Assembly: GCA_029961045.1 (NCBI GenBank)
Contig: JASBVN010000018.1
Location: forward strand, 1 to 64,000
DNA length: 64,000 nt
Origin: Alicyclobacillaceae bacterium
GTDB taxonomy: Bacteria; Bacillota; Bacilli; Kyrpidiales; Kyrpidiaceae
Direction: 5' to 3'
Within the stretch, counting starts at the first letter, position 1. Every line of letters starts with the position of its first letter. Positions 14,790 to 25,873 of this stretch are shown here, one piece after another. Under the pieces are notes generated by a model, which made no database searches, was not told the origin of the DNA, and saw nothing but the letters and a program-made list of their open reading frames with translations. The translations under genes were made by a program, and so were the position numbers.

Positions 14790-15878
14790 TCAACGTCCTG
14801 CTACCAAACCGGCCGCGATCAAACCGCCCACCGTCTTAGCCAACTCGGCGAAGACTTTTCCCGCCTCTGTGGAGGGCTCGAACAGGCCGGTTCCCGGCTT
14901 CACGCCGGATTGCAACGGCACTTGGGCGAGCAGCCGAACCTTTAGATCCTCCGCCACCCGCTGGCCCCCGCCCCGGCCGAACCAGTCGTTTTGTTTCCCG
15001 CAGTGCGAACACAAGGCATACGACATGTTTTCCACGACGCCCAGCACTTCGTGGCCCGTTTTCAAAGCCATCATACCGGCGCGAACCGCCACCTCCGCCG
15101 CATTCGCCTGCGGCGTCGTCACCACGATTTCCTTCGCCTTCGGCAACAATTGGTGCACATCCAGGGCCACATCTCCCGTGCCCGGCGGCAAGTCCAGCAA
15201 CATGACGTCCAGATCTCCCCAATGCACCTCGGCAAAGAAGTTCCGCAACATTTTGCCGAGCATCGGTCCTCGCCAGATCACCGGGGTGTTCTCCGGAACG
15301 AAGAAATTCATGGACATGATCTTGACGCCTTCGACTTCGACGGGCATGATCAATTCGTCGATCAGCGTCGGCTTCCGGTCCGCCGCCCCGAACAGCCCCG
15401 GAATGCTGAAACCGTAAATATCCGCGTCGATCACCCCTACGCGGTATCCCTGGACTGCGAGCGCTGCGGCGAGGTTCGCCGTGACGGTGGATTTGCCCAC
15501 GCCTCCCTTTCCGCTGGCGATCGCGATAAACTGGGTCTTGACTTCGGGCCGGAGCAGCGGCGGAACGGCCCCCTGTCCCCCGGTCGCGCTTCCCTGCAGC
15601 GTTTCCCGAAAGCGGGCCCGCTCCTGGTCGGTCATCGTGCCGAGCACGACTTCACAGCCGCCGACCCCCGGGAGCCGGCGAAGGGCTTCTTCGACTCGCT
15701 CCTGGATGACATTGCGCAGCGGACATCCGGTGATGGTCAACGCGATTTCCACTTTGACGTGGTCGCCGCGGATTTCGATCTTTCGCACCATGCCCAGATC
15801 CACGATGCTGCGGTGGGCTTCGGGATCCTCGATCGGCCGGAGTGCTTCGAGCACCGCTTCCTGCGACAGCTCACTCAT
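14790..15878 (-). CDS. salA: Mrp/ApbC-family iron-sulfur carrier P-loop ATPase (SalA)
   Basis: About 362 residues. An N-terminal MIP18/DUF59 domain (DPEAHRSIVDLGMV, residues about 15-85) precedes a MinD-like ATPase with Walker A GKGGVGKST, DLPPGTGD and a CxxC pair (CSHCGKQ). Mrp proteins carry or insert Fe-S clusters; the B. subtilis orthologue SalA also represses scoC. ATG start at 15878 with AAAGGAGG 9 nt before; the longer ORF-track start lacks support. It sits where salA is found in B. subtilis, but cwlD, ybaJ and ybaK, normally between rpsI and salA, are absent. Confidence 0.93.
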   Translation of the reverse strand: MSELSQEAVLEALRPIEDPEAHRSIVDLGMVRKIEIRGDHVKVEIALTITGCPLRNVIQERVEEALRRLPGVGGCEVVLGTMTDQERARFRETLQGSATGGQGAVPPLLRPEVKTQFIAIASGKGGVGKSTVTANLAAALAVQGYRVGVIDADIYGFSIPGLFGAADRKPTLIDELIMPVEVEGVKIMSMNFFVPENTPVIWRGPMLGKMLRNFFAEVHWGDLDVMLLDLPPGTGDVALDVHQLLPKAKEIVVTTPQANAAEVAVRAGMMALKTGHEVLGVVENMSYALCSHCGKQNDWFGRGGGQRVAEDLKVRLLAQVPLQSGVKPGTGLFEPSTEAGKVFAELAKTVGGLIAAGLVAGR

Positions 15879-15971
15879 GGCCTCAGCCTCCTTTACAGGA
15901 ATTGTACCCCCGGAGTGGGGAAAAGACAACGACGGGACAGGCGGGGCCGGTCCCGCCGGTTTTGGGGCGAC

Positions 15972-16006
15972 AAAAAAGCCCGCCCGCATGCCGCAAGCGG
16001 ACAGGC
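15972..16006 (-). terminator. Rho-independent terminator of rplM-rpsI
   Basis: GCCTGTCCGC and GCGGGCGGGC pair (with two G-U pairs) and are followed on the minus strand by six Ts. It ends the rplM-rpsI unit. Confidence 0.88.
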
Positions 16007-16023
16007 TTTTCCTCCGATCGCCG

Positions 16024-16416
16024 TCACCGTTTGGAGAATTGCGGCGCCCGGCGCGCTTTCTTGAGACCGTATTTCTTCCGTTCTTTCATCCGGGGGTCCC
16101 GGGTCAAGAGTCCGGCCTTTTTCAACACACTCCGCAGATCGGGATTCACCTTCAACAGGGCCCGGGCGATGCCGTGGCGAATGGCCCCCGCTTGGCCGGA
16201 AAAACCGCCTCCACGCACGTTGGCATACACATCGTACCGGTTGGCGTTGTCGGTGAGGATCAGCGGTTGCTTCACCAGAATCCGCAACGTCTCCAGACCG
16301 AAATACTCTTCCAAAGGCCGCTTGTTGACGATAATCTTCCCGTCCCCGGGAATCAGCCGGACCCGGGCGACCGACTCCTTCCGGCGCCCCGTTCCCCAAT
16401 ACTGGACTTGAGCCAA
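16024..16416 (-). CDS. rpsI: 30S ribosomal protein S9
   Basis: 130 residues, the normal S9 length, with the conserved [14 protein letters not shown] start region, [19 protein letters not shown] and the basic C-terminal KRAxxxQFSKR-type tail that reaches the P-site tRNA. The start is a TTG (reading [10 protein letters not shown]) with GGGAGG 8 nt upstream; the ORF-track start is too long. It follows rplM by 5 nt and is co-transcribed with it. Confidence 0.97.
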   Translation of the reverse strand: MAQVQYWGTGRRKESVARVRLIPGDGKIIVNKRPLEEYFGLETLRILVKQPLILTDNANRYDVYANVRGGGFSGQAGAIRHGIARALLKVNPDLRSVLKKAGLLTRDPRMKERKKYGLKKARRAPQFSKR

Positions 16417-16421
16417 GTTGC

Positions 16422-16874
16422 TTACCTCCCTTCCCCGCTGTAGCGCGGCGTCCACGGCTTCGGCTGCTGGGCCTCGTGGGGATGGGTCGGTCCTGCATAG
16501 ACCCGCAACTTCTTCAACTGTTGCCGCCCGAGGGGCGTGCGCGGCAACATCCCCTTGACGGCCAGGTACAAAATCCGCTCCGGATGGCGCGCCAGCATGT
16601 CCTTCGCGCGAATCTCTTTCAGACCGCCGGGATAGCCCGAGTGACGGCGATAAAGCTTATCCGTCCATTTCTTTCCGGTAAAGACCACCTTTTCGGCGTT
16701 GACGACAATGACATGGTCCCCCGTATCCACATGAGGTGTATATTGGGGCTTATGCTTTCCGCGGAGAATCGTGGCGATCTCGGCAGCCAGCCGGCCCACC
16801 GTATGCCCGGTGGCGTCGATGACGTACCACGCGCGGTCTACGTCCTCCTTTTTCGCCATATACGTTCTCTGCAT
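16422..16874 (-). CDS. rplM: 50S ribosomal protein L13
   Basis: 150 residues beginning [21 protein letters not shown], with the family block [23 protein letters not shown] and [20 protein letters not shown]13 binds 23S rRNA early in 50S assembly. Its promoter overlaps the end of truA, and an L13-leader-like sequence lies between promoter and start, suggesting autoregulation at the RNA level. Confidence 0.97.
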   Translation of the reverse strand: MQRTYMAKKEDVDRAWYVIDATGHTVGRLAAEIATILRGKHKPQYTPHVDTGDHVIVVNAEKVVFTGKKWTDKLYRRHSGYPGGLKEIRAKDMLARHPERILYLAVKGMLPRTPLGRQQLKKLRVYAGPTHPHEAQQPKPWTPRYSGEGR

Positions 16875-16879
16875 GAAAC

Positions 16880-16935
16880 CGAGTCCCTCCAGCGTGTATT
16901 TTCAAACCCGGGGCTCCGTGGGGTCAAAAACACCA
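16880..16935 (-). ncRNA. probable L13 leader (ribosomal protein autoregulatory RNA)
   Basis: The 60-nt leader between the rplM promoter and start contains GTGTTTTTGACCCCACGGAGCC and an ACACGCTGGAGGG tail that could pair in part. This resembles the L13 leader motif known upstream of rplM-rpsI in Firmicutes. I judge by memory of the motif and position; a covariance search would decide. Confidence 0.45.
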
Positions 16936-16940
16936 CGATC

Positions 16941-16969
16941 ATTCTACCGGCCCCCCGGTGTCAAGTCAA
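16941..16969 (-). promoter_or_regulatory. promoter of rplM-rpsI
   Basis: TTGACT (16964-16969), 17-nt spacer and TAGAAT (16941-16946) on the minus strand. The -35 box overlaps the truA stop codon. Confidence 0.75.
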
Positions 16970-17739
16970 GAAAGGCGGCGCAGCGCATCCTCCAGCTCGT
17001 CCCGGCTGTAGTAGACTTCCCACAGGGTCAAGCCCTTGGCGGGTGCCGTGACCCCTGCCCGCCGTCTGTCCCTCGCGGCAAGAATTTCCCCCACCGCCGA
17101 CGGCGACCGCCGCCCCAGCCCGACCTCCAACAAAGTCCCCACCATGATGCGAACCATTTGGTACAGAAATCCGTCTCCGATCACGTACACATGCAGCAAA
17201 GACCCCTCTTCGGCCAATCGAACGGCATACACCGTCCGCACCTTGTTCGAGACGGGAGTGGCCGCAGCGCAAAAACTCGTGAAATCGTGAGTCCCCTCGA
17301 GTTGCTCCGCCGCCGCCCGCATCGCGTCCACGGCCAGGGGACGGGGTTCGTGATAAGCGTACCGCCGCCGAAAAACATCCGGAACGGGACTCCGGTCGAC
17401 GGTGTACCGGTAACACTTCCCCACCGCGGAATACCGCGCGTGAAAATCCTCGGCCGCGGGGACAGCGTCCAGCACCGCCACATCGTCGGGCAGCCGCCGG
17501 AGCAACACCTGGGGCAGCCGCTGCCAAGGAACGGGGCCGGGCCAATCGAGGTGAACCACTTGAGCCCGGGCGTGCACCCCGGCGTCGGTCCGCCCCGCCC
17601 CGAACACCTGAACCTCGCGCCCGGCCAACTCCCCCAGGACCTCCTCCAGCACCCCCTGCACCGTCTGCCGCCCCGGCTGGCGCTGAAAGCCGCTGAATCG
17701 AGTCCCGTCGTAGGCCACGGTCAGCTTGAGGTTGGCCAC
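16966..17739 (-). CDS. truA: tRNA pseudouridine(38-40) synthase TruA
   Basis: 257 residues with the catalytic aspartate motif GAGRTDAGVHA (residues about 47-57) and C-terminal FLYQMVRIMVGTLLEVGLG. It converts U38-40 of tRNA anticodon arms to pseudouridine. Start GTG with GGGAGG upstream. In many Bacilli the energy-coupling transporter genes ecfA1-ecfA2-ecfT lie between rplQ and truA; here truA follows rplQ with about 95 nt and no other gene. Confidence 0.95.
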   Translation of the reverse strand: MANLKLTVAYDGTRFSGFQRQPGRQTVQGVLEEVLGELAGREVQVFGAGRTDAGVHARAQVVHLDWPGPVPWQRLPQVLLRRLPDDVAVLDAVPAAEDFHARYSAVGKCYRYTVDRSPVPDVFRRRYAYHEPRPLAVDAMRAAAEQLEGTHDFTSFCAAATPVSNKVRTVYAVRLAEEGSLLHVYVIGDGFLYQMVRIMVGTLLEVGLGRRSPSAVGEILAARDRRRAGVTAPAKGLTLWEVYYSRDELEDALRRLS

Positions 17740-17774
17740 ACCCGGTTCCTCCCTTCTGGAGGCCGACCATACGG

Positions 17775-17808
17775 AAAACGAGGCTTGCCCGCTGAGGACA
17801 AACCTCGC
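17775..17808 (-). terminator. probable terminator or attenuator hairpin between rplQ and truA
   Basis: GCGAGGTTTGTCC and GGGCAAGCCTCG(T) pair with G-U pairs and are followed on the minus strand by TTTTCC. The T-tract is short, so partial read-through into truA is likely. Confidence 0.55.
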
Positions 17809-17835
17809 CCGCGCGTTCGGTTTTCCGGAACCGCC

Positions 17836-18201
17836 CTATTCCACGAGTTCGAGGTAAACCATGGGCGCGGCATCTCCCCGGCGGGGTCCGATCCGCAGGA
17901 TTCGCGTGTAGCCGCCGTTGCGCTCCTTGTACCGGGGAGCAATTTCGGAAAACAGCTTTTGAATCACATTTTGATTGGTCTGCTCGTCCGCCGTCTCCTT
18001 GTAGACGAAGGCGGCCACTTGACGGCGGGCATGCAGATCTCCCCGTTTGGCCAAGGTGATCATTTTCTCGGCGACCTTCCGCACCTCCTTGGCCTTTGCC
18101 TCGGTGGTCCGGATTCGCTCGTACAGGAATAAATCGGTCACGAGGCCGCGAAACAGCGCCTTGCGCGCTTCGGAACGCCGGCCCAATTTCCGGTAGGCCA
18201 C
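17836..18201 (-). CDS. rplQ: 50S ribosomal protein L17
   Basis: 121 residues from the GTG at 18201 (reading [20 protein letters not shown]), preceded by GGGAGG at 7 nt. The ORF-track start is about 48 codons too long and overlaps rpoA. The conserved L17 end [13 protein letters not shown] is present. Last gene of the alpha operon after rpoA. Confidence 0.97.
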   Translation of the reverse strand: MAYRKLGRRSEARKALFRGLVTDLFLYERIRTTEAKAKEVRKVAEKMITLAKRGDLHARRQVAAFVYKETADEQTNQNVIQKLFSEIAPRYKERNGGYTRILRIGPRRGDAAPMVYLELVE

Positions 18202-18230
18202 TTCGATCCCTCCCTTCCAAACAATGCGGA

Positions 18231-19175
18231 CTATTCCTCTTTCCGCAGGGACAGGCCCAATTCGGCCAGCTTCTCCTGCACTTCCTCCAAGGATTTCCGC
18301 CCCAGATTGCGCACTTTCATCATCTCTTCTTCCGTCTTGGAACAAAGCTCTGCCACGGTGTTGATACCGGCCCGCTTGAGGCAGTTATACGAGCGGACCG
18401 AAAGATCGAGTTCTTCGATCGTCATGTCCAGCACCTTTTCGCGCCGATCGTCTTCCCGCTCCACCATGATCTCGCTGTCGCGATGATGGTCGGTCAGGCC
18501 GACAAACAACGCCAGGTGTTCTGTGAGAATCTTCGCGCCCAGACTGACCGCCTCATCGGGTTTAATGCTGCCGTCCGTCCATACCTCGAGGGTCAACTTG
18601 TCGTAGTCGGTCACTTGCCCGACGCGGGTGTTCTCAATGCTGTAATTCACGCGGCTGATCGGGGAGAAAATCGAGTCCATCGGGATGACGCCGATCGGCT
18701 GGTCGGGCTTTTTGTTGCGGTCCGCCGGCACATATCCCCGCCCCCGGGTCGCCTTGATTTCTGCGTACAAGCGCCCTCCTTCGGCAAGGGTGGCGATGTG
18801 CAGGTCGGGATTCAAAATCTCCACGTCCGAATCGGCCTGGATATCCCCCGCTTTGATCTCTCCTTCCCCTTCCGCGTCGATGATCAGCGTTTTTTCCTCG
18901 TCGGAGTGAATCCGGAGCGAAAGCCGCTTCAGGTTCAAAATGATCTCCGTCGTGTCTTCGACGACGCCGGGGATGGTCGAGAATTCGTGGAGTACCCCGT
19001 CGATTTTCACCGACGTGCAAGCAGCCCCGGGTAGAGATGACAACAGAATCCTCCGCAGGGCGTTGCCCAGGGTGATGCCGTACCCGCGCTCCAAGGGCTC
19101 AATCACGAATTTGCCGTATGTCCCGGACTCGTTCATTTCAACCGTTTCCAGTCTCGGCTTTTCCATTTCCATCAT
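18231..19175 (-). CDS. rpoA: DNA-directed RNA polymerase subunit alpha
   Basis: 314 residues. The N-terminal dimerisation domain carries [23 protein letters not shown]; the C-terminal domain carries [19 protein letters not shown] and [15 protein letters not shown], which contacts UP elements and activators. Length is standard for Bacilli. It lies between rpsD and rplQ in the alpha operon, with AGGAGGG upstream of a double ATG. Confidence 0.98.
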   Translation of the reverse strand: MMEMEKPRLETVEMNESGTYGKFVIEPLERGYGITLGNALRRILLSSLPGAACTSVKIDGVLHEFSTIPGVVEDTTEIILNLKRLSLRIHSDEEKTLIIDAEGEGEIKAGDIQADSDVEILNPDLHIATLAEGGRLYAEIKATRGRGYVPADRNKKPDQPIGVIPMDSIFSPISRVNYSIENTRVGQVTDYDKLTLEVWTDGSIKPDEAVSLGAKILTEHLALFVGLTDHHRDSEIMVEREDDRREKVLDMTIEELDLSVRSYNCLKRAGINTVAELCSKTEEEMMKVRNLGRKSLEEVQEKLAELGLSLRKEE

Positions 19176-19271
19176 CCACGTGACCCTCCTTCTCGACCAT
19201 CTCGACGTTTCCGGCAGTTGCGGTCGGGTGCGATCGGTCGAGGCACCGGTGCGGGCAATGTCCGCCGCTCA

Positions 19272-19898
19272 TTAACGCGAGTACAGCTCGACGATCATCT
19301 GCTCCTGCACCGGAGTGTCGATTTCATCCCGAGTGGGCACGCGCAACACCCGTCCCGATGCGGAGGCGATATCCCGTTCAAGCCATGCGGGAACGGTCTT
19401 GGACTCGGCGGATTCCACCAGTTCTTTGATCTTGGGCGACTTGAGACTTTTTTCCCGCACGGCGATCACGTCGCCGGGTTTAGTCTGATAAGATGGAATG
19501 TCCACCCGCTGACCGTTGACGGTAAAATGACCGTGCCGAACCAGTTGTCGAGCCTCGGCTCTGGACGAAGCGTATCCGAGGCGGTACACGACGTTGTCCA
19601 GCCGCTTCTCCAGCAATTGGAGGAGAATTTCGCCCGTAATGCCCTGCTGGCGGCTGGCTTCCTCGTAGTAACGCCGGAATTGCTTTTCCAGAACGCCGTA
19701 AATTCGGCGCGCCTTTTGCTTTTCGCGCAATTGCATGCCGTATTCCGTCGGTTTCCGGCGGACTTGGCCGTGCTGACCGGGCGCATAGGCCCGGCGATCG
19801 ATGGCGCATTTGTCGGAATAGCAACGTTCGCCTTTCAGATACAGCTTCAGCCCTTCCCGCCGGCACAGACGGCAAACCGGACCAGTATATCTTGCCAT
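19272..19898 (-). CDS. rpsD: 30S ribosomal protein S4
   Basis: 208 residues. The N-terminus has four cysteines (CRLC...CYSDKC), the zinc-binding form of S4, and the S4 RNA-binding domain follows ([27 protein letters not shown]). S4 nucleates 30S assembly. In B. subtilis rpsD is a separate self-regulated gene far from this locus; here it stands in the alpha operon between rpsK and rpoA, as in many other Bacillota and in E. coli. Confidence 0.97.
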   Translation of the reverse strand: MARYTGPVCRLCRREGLKLYLKGERCYSDKCAIDRRAYAPGQHGQVRRKPTEYGMQLREKQKARRIYGVLEKQFRRYYEEASRQQGITGEILLQLLEKRLDNVVYRLGYASSRAEARQLVRHGHFTVNGQRVDIPSYQTKPGDVIAVREKSLKSPKIKELVESAESKTVPAWLERDIASASGRVLRVPTRDEIDTPVQEQMIVELYSR

Positions 19899-19959
19899 TC
19901 TAGTATGGACACCCCCCAGTGAATTGTATACCCCCCACCGTTTCGGTCGCTCCGCCGCC

Positions 19960-20361
19960 TCAGACCCGACGGCGCTTCGGCGGCCGGCACCCGTTGTGGG
20001 GGATCGGCGTGACGTCTTTGATCAGATTCACTTCCAACCCGGCGGCCTGCAGGGACCGGATGGCCGCTTCCCGTCCCGCTCCGGGTCCTTTCACGTACAC
20101 TTCGACGGTGCGCATCCCGTGCTCCATCGCCTTGCGGGCGGCCGCCTCCGCCGCCATTTGCGCCGCAAAGGGAGTGCTTTTCCGGGAACCTTTAAACCCG
20201 ACGTTTCCGGCGCTCGCCCAGGCGATGGCGTTGCCCGCCGCATCCGTGATGGTCACGATGGTGTTGTTGAACGTCGACTTGATGTGCGCGATGCCCGATT
20301 CGATATTCTTCCGGTCCCGGCGCTTTGTGCGGGTCACCGTCTTCCGCTTCGGTTTTGCCAT
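19960..20361 (-). CDS. rpsK: 30S ribosomal protein S11
   Basis: 133 residues with the hallmark [19 protein letters not shown] and C-terminal [18 protein letters not shown]. It forms part of the 30S platform. It follows rpsM by about 30 nt in the alpha operon. Confidence 0.98.
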   Translation of the reverse strand: MAKPKRKTVTRTKRRDRKNIESGIAHIKSTFNNTIVTITDAAGNAIAWASAGNVGFKGSRKSTPFAAQMAAEAAARKAMEHGMRTVEVYVKGPGAGREAAIRSLQAAGLEVNLIKDVTPIPHNGCRPPKRRRV

Positions 20362-20392
20362 GGAGTCCCATTCCCCCCTCTAGCTGTGCGCG

Positions 20393-20761
20393 TTACTTCT
20401 TCTTCCCGGCCACGGTGCGGCGGGGCCCCTTCCGGGTGCGGGCGTTGGTCTTCGTCCGCTGTCCGCGGACCGGCAAGCCCTTGCGGTGGCGCAGCCCCCG
20501 ATAACAGCCGATTTCCATGAGCCGTTTGATGTTCATCGCCACTTCCCGGCGCAGATCTCCCTCGACTTTGAGATTCTTGTCGATATAATCCCGGAGGCGC
20601 GTCACCTCTTCCTCCGTCAAATCCCGGACGCGGGTGTCGGGATTGATCCCCGTCTCCCGCAGGATGCGGTTCGACGTCGACCGCCCGATGCCGTAAATGT
20701 AGGTGAGTCCGATTTCCACGCGCTTGTCCCGCGGCAGGTCGACACCGGCAATGCGTGCCAT
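20393..20761 (-). CDS. rpsM: 30S ribosomal protein S13
   Basis: 122 residues beginning [21 protein letters not shown], with [11 protein letters not shown] and the C-terminal [22 protein letters not shown] that contacts P-site tRNA. AGGAGG precedes the ATG. Alpha operon, after rpmJ. Confidence 0.98.
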   Translation of the reverse strand: MARIAGVDLPRDKRVEIGLTYIYGIGRSTSNRILRETGINPDTRVRDLTEEEVTRLRDYIDKNLKVEGDLRREVAMNIKRLMEIGCYRGLRHRKGLPVRGQRTKTNARTRKGPRRTVAGKKK

Positions 20762-20816
20762 TCGACAGACACCTCCTCAAGTGGATCGCTCGAATATCCC
20801 AAACTGCCGCCAGTCC

Positions 20817-20930
20817 TCATCCCTGGCGCTGCTTGTGCTTCGGATTTTCGCAGATGACCCGAACCGTTCCTTTGCGCCGGATCACTTTGCATTTTTCGCA
20901 AATCGGTTTCACCGAAGGACGGACTTTCAC
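20817..20930 (-). CDS. rpmJ: 50S ribosomal protein L36
   Basis: 37 residues starting at GTG ([17 protein letters not shown]) and ending PKHKQRQG; it is too short for the ORF track. Zinc ligands CxxC, C and H are present, the C+ form of L36. GGAGGG lies 7 nt upstream of GTG. Placed between infA and rpsM as in nearly all bacteria. Confidence 0.96.
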   Translation of the reverse strand: MKVRPSVKPICEKCKVIRRKGTVRVICENPKHKQRQG

Positions 20931-20954
20931 GCCGATTCCCTCCTCCCCGCCGGT

Positions 20955-21173
20955 TCATTTATAGCGATAGGTGATGCGGCCCCTCGTCAAGTCATAAGGC
21001 GACAGTTCGACCGTAACCCGGTCGCCGGGGAGAATGCGAATGTAGTGCATCCGGATTTTCCCCGATACGTGGGCGAGAATTTTGTGCCCGTTCTGAAGTT
21101 CGACCCGGAACATCGCATTGGGCAGCGGTTCGATCACCGTGCCTTCCACTTCAATGACATCCTCTTTGGCCAT
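20955..21173 (-). CDS. infA: translation initiation factor IF-1
   Basis: 72 residues, exactly the usual length: [20 protein letters not shown] through ITYRYK, a single S1-like OB fold that occupies the ribosomal A site during initiation. It sits between the KOW protein and rpmJ. Confidence 0.98.
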   Translation of the reverse strand: MAKEDVIEVEGTVIEPLPNAMFRVELQNGHKILAHVSGKIRMHYIRILPGDRVTVELSPYDLTRGRITYRYK

Positions 21174-21203
21174 CGGTCCACTCTCCTTTCCGCGTTTCTG
21201 GTC

Positions 21204-21506
21204 TCAGTGCTCGGCGTTTCCGGCCTCGTCCCGGAGAAACCGGCGGATGGAAAACCGCAGGTCCGCATCGGTAACCCTACCCATTGTATGAAGCCGCTCG
21301 ACGACGACCTCGGCCTTTTTGCCCGTCGGCCGAACGTGCAGGACATTCTTCTTTTTCGGCCGCTCGACCGTGCGGCGATCGCCGTCCGCCAACCACACGT
21401 ACCGGTCGTCGAGCCGGCCGATCACCACCATAAACCGGCCCGTCTCCCGGCCTTGGCGAACTTCCACGATATCCCCGACGTCCGGCGGGCGGTACACTCT
21501 CGCCAT
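21204..21506 (-). CDS. KOW-domain RNA-binding protein (L14e-like)
   Basis: 100 residues. The first half is a KOW/SH3-like fold (DVGDIVEVRQGRETGRFMVVI) and the rest is charged (TVERPKKKNVLHVR). Genes of this type (ybzG in B. subtilis) lie between map and infA in many Bacillota; the family resembles archaeal/eukaryotic L14e. Its function is not known, but this place in a ribosomal operon suggests ribosome or RNA binding. Confidence 0.85.
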   Translation of the reverse strand: MARVYRPPDVGDIVEVRQGRETGRFMVVIGRLDDRYVWLADGDRRTVERPKKKNVLHVRPTGKKAEVVVERLHTMGRVTDADLRFSIRRFLRDEAGNAEH

Positions 21507-21521
21507 CGGGCGTCACCTCGC

Positions 21522-22978
<1,457 letters not shown>

Positions 22979-24265
22979 CTACGACCGGATGAATCCTCGA
23001 TAATGCCGCTGCAACAACTGACTTTCGATCTGCTTCATCGTCTCCAGGGCTACGCCGGTGACGATCAGCAATCCCGTACCGCCGAAATACAAATTCAAGC
23101 CCGTGATATTGCCGAAAATGATCGGCAAGATCGTTACAGCGGCGAGAAACAGAGCTCCGGCAAGGGTGATGCGGTTCATCACCCGGGTGATGTAGGCCTC
23201 CGTGGCTTTGCCGGGTCGGATGCCCGGGATGAAACCCGAGTACTTCCTCATCTGGTCGGCCAATTGCTGGGGGTTGATCTGGACATACGTATAAAAATAC
23301 GTGAATCCGATGATCAACAAGACCTCCAGCACCAGATAGGTCGTCGAACGGTAATTGAACACCGAAAGCAACCAATCGGTAAAGCGGTGCCCGGGAAAGA
23401 ATTGGGCGATCGTCGCCGGAAACAACAACAGGGATGTCGCAAAGATCACCGGAATGACCCCGGCGGCGTTGACGCGCAAAGGAATGTGGGTCGTCTGCCC
23501 GCCGTACATCCGGCGCCCGACCACTCGCTTCGAATACTGGACGGGAATTCTCCGGACGCCCTGCTGAACGAAAATCACGGCCATGATCACGAGCACGATA
23601 CCCGCGAGCATGAGGACGACTTTGACGATGTTGATGAACAACTGGTCCGGATGCTGGTAGAACCAGGTTTGATACACGGTGCGCACCGCACCTTCCAACC
23701 TGGCGACAATACCCGCAAAGATCAGGATCGAAATTCCGTTCCCGACCCCTTTTTCCGTAATCTGTTCGCCCAGCCACATGAGGAAGGCGGTCCCGGCCGT
23801 CAGCGTCAGAGCGATCAAGGCGTAAGTGGCGAACCCCGGATTGACGATCAAGCCCGGCAAAGTGCGGTTAAAGGAAATCGACAGGCCGATGGCCTGTATC
23901 AATCCTAGCACCACCGTCAAGTACCGGGTAATCTGCGCCAGCCGGCGGCGGCCGGACTCGCCTTCTTTCGCCCACTCCGAAAATTTGGGAATGACGTCCA
24001 GCGACAGCAGCTGGACGATGATGGACGCCGTAATGTAAGGCGTGATGCTCATGGCGAAAATCGAGAAATTCTGCAGCGCGCCGCCGGAAAAGGTGTTCAA
24101 CAGGCCAAACACCGGATTTTCGCCCAGTTGTTTGAGAACCGCGGCGTTGACGCTAGGGACCGGAATGTAGCTGCCGATCCGGAAGACCGCCAAGATGCCG
24201 AGGGTGAAAAGCACGCGATTGCGCAGGTCGCGGACCTTCCAAATGTTCGAGATGGTCCGGAACAT
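22979..24265 (-). CDS. secY: protein translocase subunit SecY
   Basis: 428 residues with ten membrane helices, plug-region signature (PYITASIIVQLLSLDVIP), and conserved cytosolic loop GVRRIPVQYSKRVVGR. Forms the SecYEG channel; secE is in this window at 49.6-49.8 kb. It starts one base after the rplO stop, so translation is coupled. Confidence 0.98.
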   Translation of the reverse strand: MFRTISNIWKVRDLRNRVLFTLGILAVFRIGSYIPVPSVNAAVLKQLGENPVFGLLNTFSGGALQNFSIFAMSITPYITASIIVQLLSLDVIPKFSEWAKEGESGRRRLAQITRYLTVVLGLIQAIGLSISFNRTLPGLIVNPGFATYALIALTLTAGTAFLMWLGEQITEKGVGNGISILIFAGIVARLEGAVRTVYQTWFYQHPDQLFINIVKVVLMLAGIVLVIMAVIFVQQGVRRIPVQYSKRVVGRRMYGGQTTHIPLRVNAAGVIPVIFATSLLLFPATIAQFFPGHRFTDWLLSVFNYRSTTYLVLEVLLIIGFTYFYTYVQINPQQLADQMRKYSGFIPGIRPGKATEAYITRVMNRITLAGALFLAAVTILPIIFGNITGLNLYFGGTGLLIVTGVALETMKQIESQLLQRHYRGFIRS

Positions 24266-24266
24266 C

Positions 24267-24710
24267 TCAGATCACCTCGGCGGTGCCACCGGCCGCCTGG
24301 ATCTTCTCCACGGCGGTCTTGGAGAAGCCGTGGGCCTTGACGGTCAGGTTTACCGTCAGCTCCCCCTGTCCGAGAATCTTGACTCCATCTTTTTTCCCCT
24401 TGACCAGTCCCACTTCCCGCAGGAGATCGAAAGTGACGACGGTTCCCGGTTCAAAGCGGTTCAGCTTTCCGACGTTGATCTCCGCCCAATTGCGCTTGAA
24501 CGGCGCGTTGGTGAAGCCCCTCTTCGGCAACCGGCGGTACAGAGGGGTCTGTCCTCCCTCAAAACCCGGGCGCACGCCGCCGCCCGATCTCGCCTTCTGC
24601 CCCTTGGTGCCGCGTCCCGCCGTTTTTCCGTGACCGGATCCGATCCCCCGGCCAACGCGTTTCGGTGCCTTTCGGGACCCGGGCGCCGGCTTGAGCTCGT
24701 GCAATTTCAC
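24267..24710 (-). CDS. rplO: 50S ribosomal protein L15
   Basis: 147 residues from GTG ([14 protein letters not shown]), with [21 protein letters not shown] and [23 protein letters not shown] is 8 nt before this GTG; the upstream GTG used by the ORF track lies inside that ribosome binding site, so it is rejected. Spc operon, before secY. Confidence 0.97.
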   Translation of the reverse strand: MKLHELKPAPGSRKAPKRVGRGIGSGHGKTAGRGTKGQKARSGGGVRPGFEGGQTPLYRRLPKRGFTNAPFKRNWAEINVGKLNRFEPGTVVTFDLLREVGLVKGKKDGVKILGQGELTVNLTVKAHGFSKTAVEKIQAAGGTAEVI

Positions 24711-24740
24711 TCTCGCCACCTCCTTGCTTTCGGATTCCCC

Positions 24741-24926
24741 TTACTCGGACACTTCCTGAACCCGGACCAAATGATTCACCTTTTGCACCATGCCCCGGAT
24801 AGTCGGGGTATCTTCGTGGACGACCGTCTGGCGAATTTTACGCAGTCCCAGGCTGCGCACGGTCGCCCGTTGATCTTCGGGGCGTCCGATCGTGCTGCGA
24901 ACGAGTGTGATGGCCAGTTTCGCCAC
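24741..24926 (-). CDS. rpmD: 50S ribosomal protein L30
   Basis: 61 residues ([20 protein letters not shown]...), typical bacterial L30 length, with the [25 protein letters not shown] core. GTG start with GGGGGAG upstream. Between rpsE and rplO. Confidence 0.96.
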   Translation of the reverse strand: MAKLAITLVRSTIGRPEDQRATVRSLGLRKIRQTVVHEDTPTIRGMVQKVNHLVRVQEVSE

Positions 24927-24938
24927 GGTTTCTCCCCC

Positions 24939-25436
24939 CTATCCCAAGATTTCCTGGAGGCTCTTCCCGCGCAATCTCGCCACTTCCTCCGGCCGCTTCA
25001 ACCGTTTCAGGCCGTCCATGGTGGCGTTGACCATATTGAGCGGATTGTTCGAACCCAGGGATTTGGTCAAGATATCCTTCACCCCGGCCAGTTCCATGAT
25101 GGCCCGCACCGGGCCGCCCGCGATCACGCCGGTACCGGGAGACGCCGGCTTGATCAACACTTTTCCCGCGCCAAAATGCCCGATGATCTCGTGCGGCACC
25201 GTGGTCCCCTTCAGCGGAACATAGATCAGATTCTTTTTCGCATCCTCGATACCCTTCCGGATGGCGTCCGGAACCTCTCCCGCTTTTCCGAGTCCCGCGC
25301 CGACCCAGCCGTTGCCGTCGCCGACGATCACCAAGGCGCTAAAGCTAAAGCGCCGTCCGCCCTTGACAACCTTGGCCACCCGGTTAATGGCCACGACTTT
25401 TTCCGTCAAATCCAACTGATTCGGATCAATGCGCAT
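24939..25436 (-). CDS. rpsE: 30S ribosomal protein S5
   Basis: 165 residues from [20 protein letters not shown]. The S5 double-stranded RNA-binding fold ([22 protein letters not shown]) and C-terminal domain ([23 protein letters not shown]) are intact. The spectinomycin loop sequence KVVKGGRR is of the normal type. GGAGG precedes the ATG; the ORF-track start is too long. Confidence 0.97.
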   Translation of the reverse strand: MRIDPNQLDLTEKVVAINRVAKVVKGGRRFSFSALVIVGDGNGWVGAGLGKAGEVPDAIRKGIEDAKKNLIYVPLKGTTVPHEIIGHFGAGKVLIKPASPGTGVIAGGPVRAIMELAGVKDILTKSLGSNNPLNMVNATMDGLKRLKRPEEVARLRGKSLQEILG

Positions 25437-25461
25437 GCCATCCCCTCCTTCGCCTGCCGGA

Positions 25462-25830
25462 TCAGAATTCGAGGCCGGCCTCACGCGCCGCCTCCGCCAG
25501 AGCCTTCACCCGTCCATGGTACAAATATCCGCCCCGATCAAAGACCACTTTCCGGATGCCCTTTTCCAAGGCCCGCTTGGCCACCAACTCGCCGACCTTC
25601 CGGGCGGCCTCCACATTGCCGCCGTATGCGATCTCGTTGCGCAACTCCCGATCGAGGGTCGAGGCCGCCACGTAGGTGTGCCCCTTCGTATCGTCGATGA
25701 CTTGGGCATAGATGTGTTTGGCCGACCGGAAGACATTGAGCCGGGGACGTTCCGGGGTGCCGAACACCTTCTTGCGCACCCGCAAATGGCGGCGCCGGCG
25801 GGCTTCCTTCCGGTTCACCTTCGTCAACAT
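25462..25830 (-). CDS. rplR: 50S ribosomal protein L18
   Basis: 122 residues from [22 protein letters not shown], ending in the conserved [18 protein letters not shown]18 helps bring 5S rRNA into the 50S subunit. ATG chosen 8 nt after GGAGG; a GTG two codons earlier is less likely. Confidence 0.97.
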   Translation of the reverse strand: MLTKVNRKEARRRRHLRVRKKVFGTPERPRLNVFRSAKHIYAQVIDDTKGHTYVAASTLDRELRNEIAYGGNVEAARKVGELVAKRALEKGIRKVVFDRGGYLYHGRVKALAEAAREAGLEF

Positions 25831-25873
25831 GCACACAACCTCCCCTCACGCGGCACATCCGCCGCTCCGCTCA

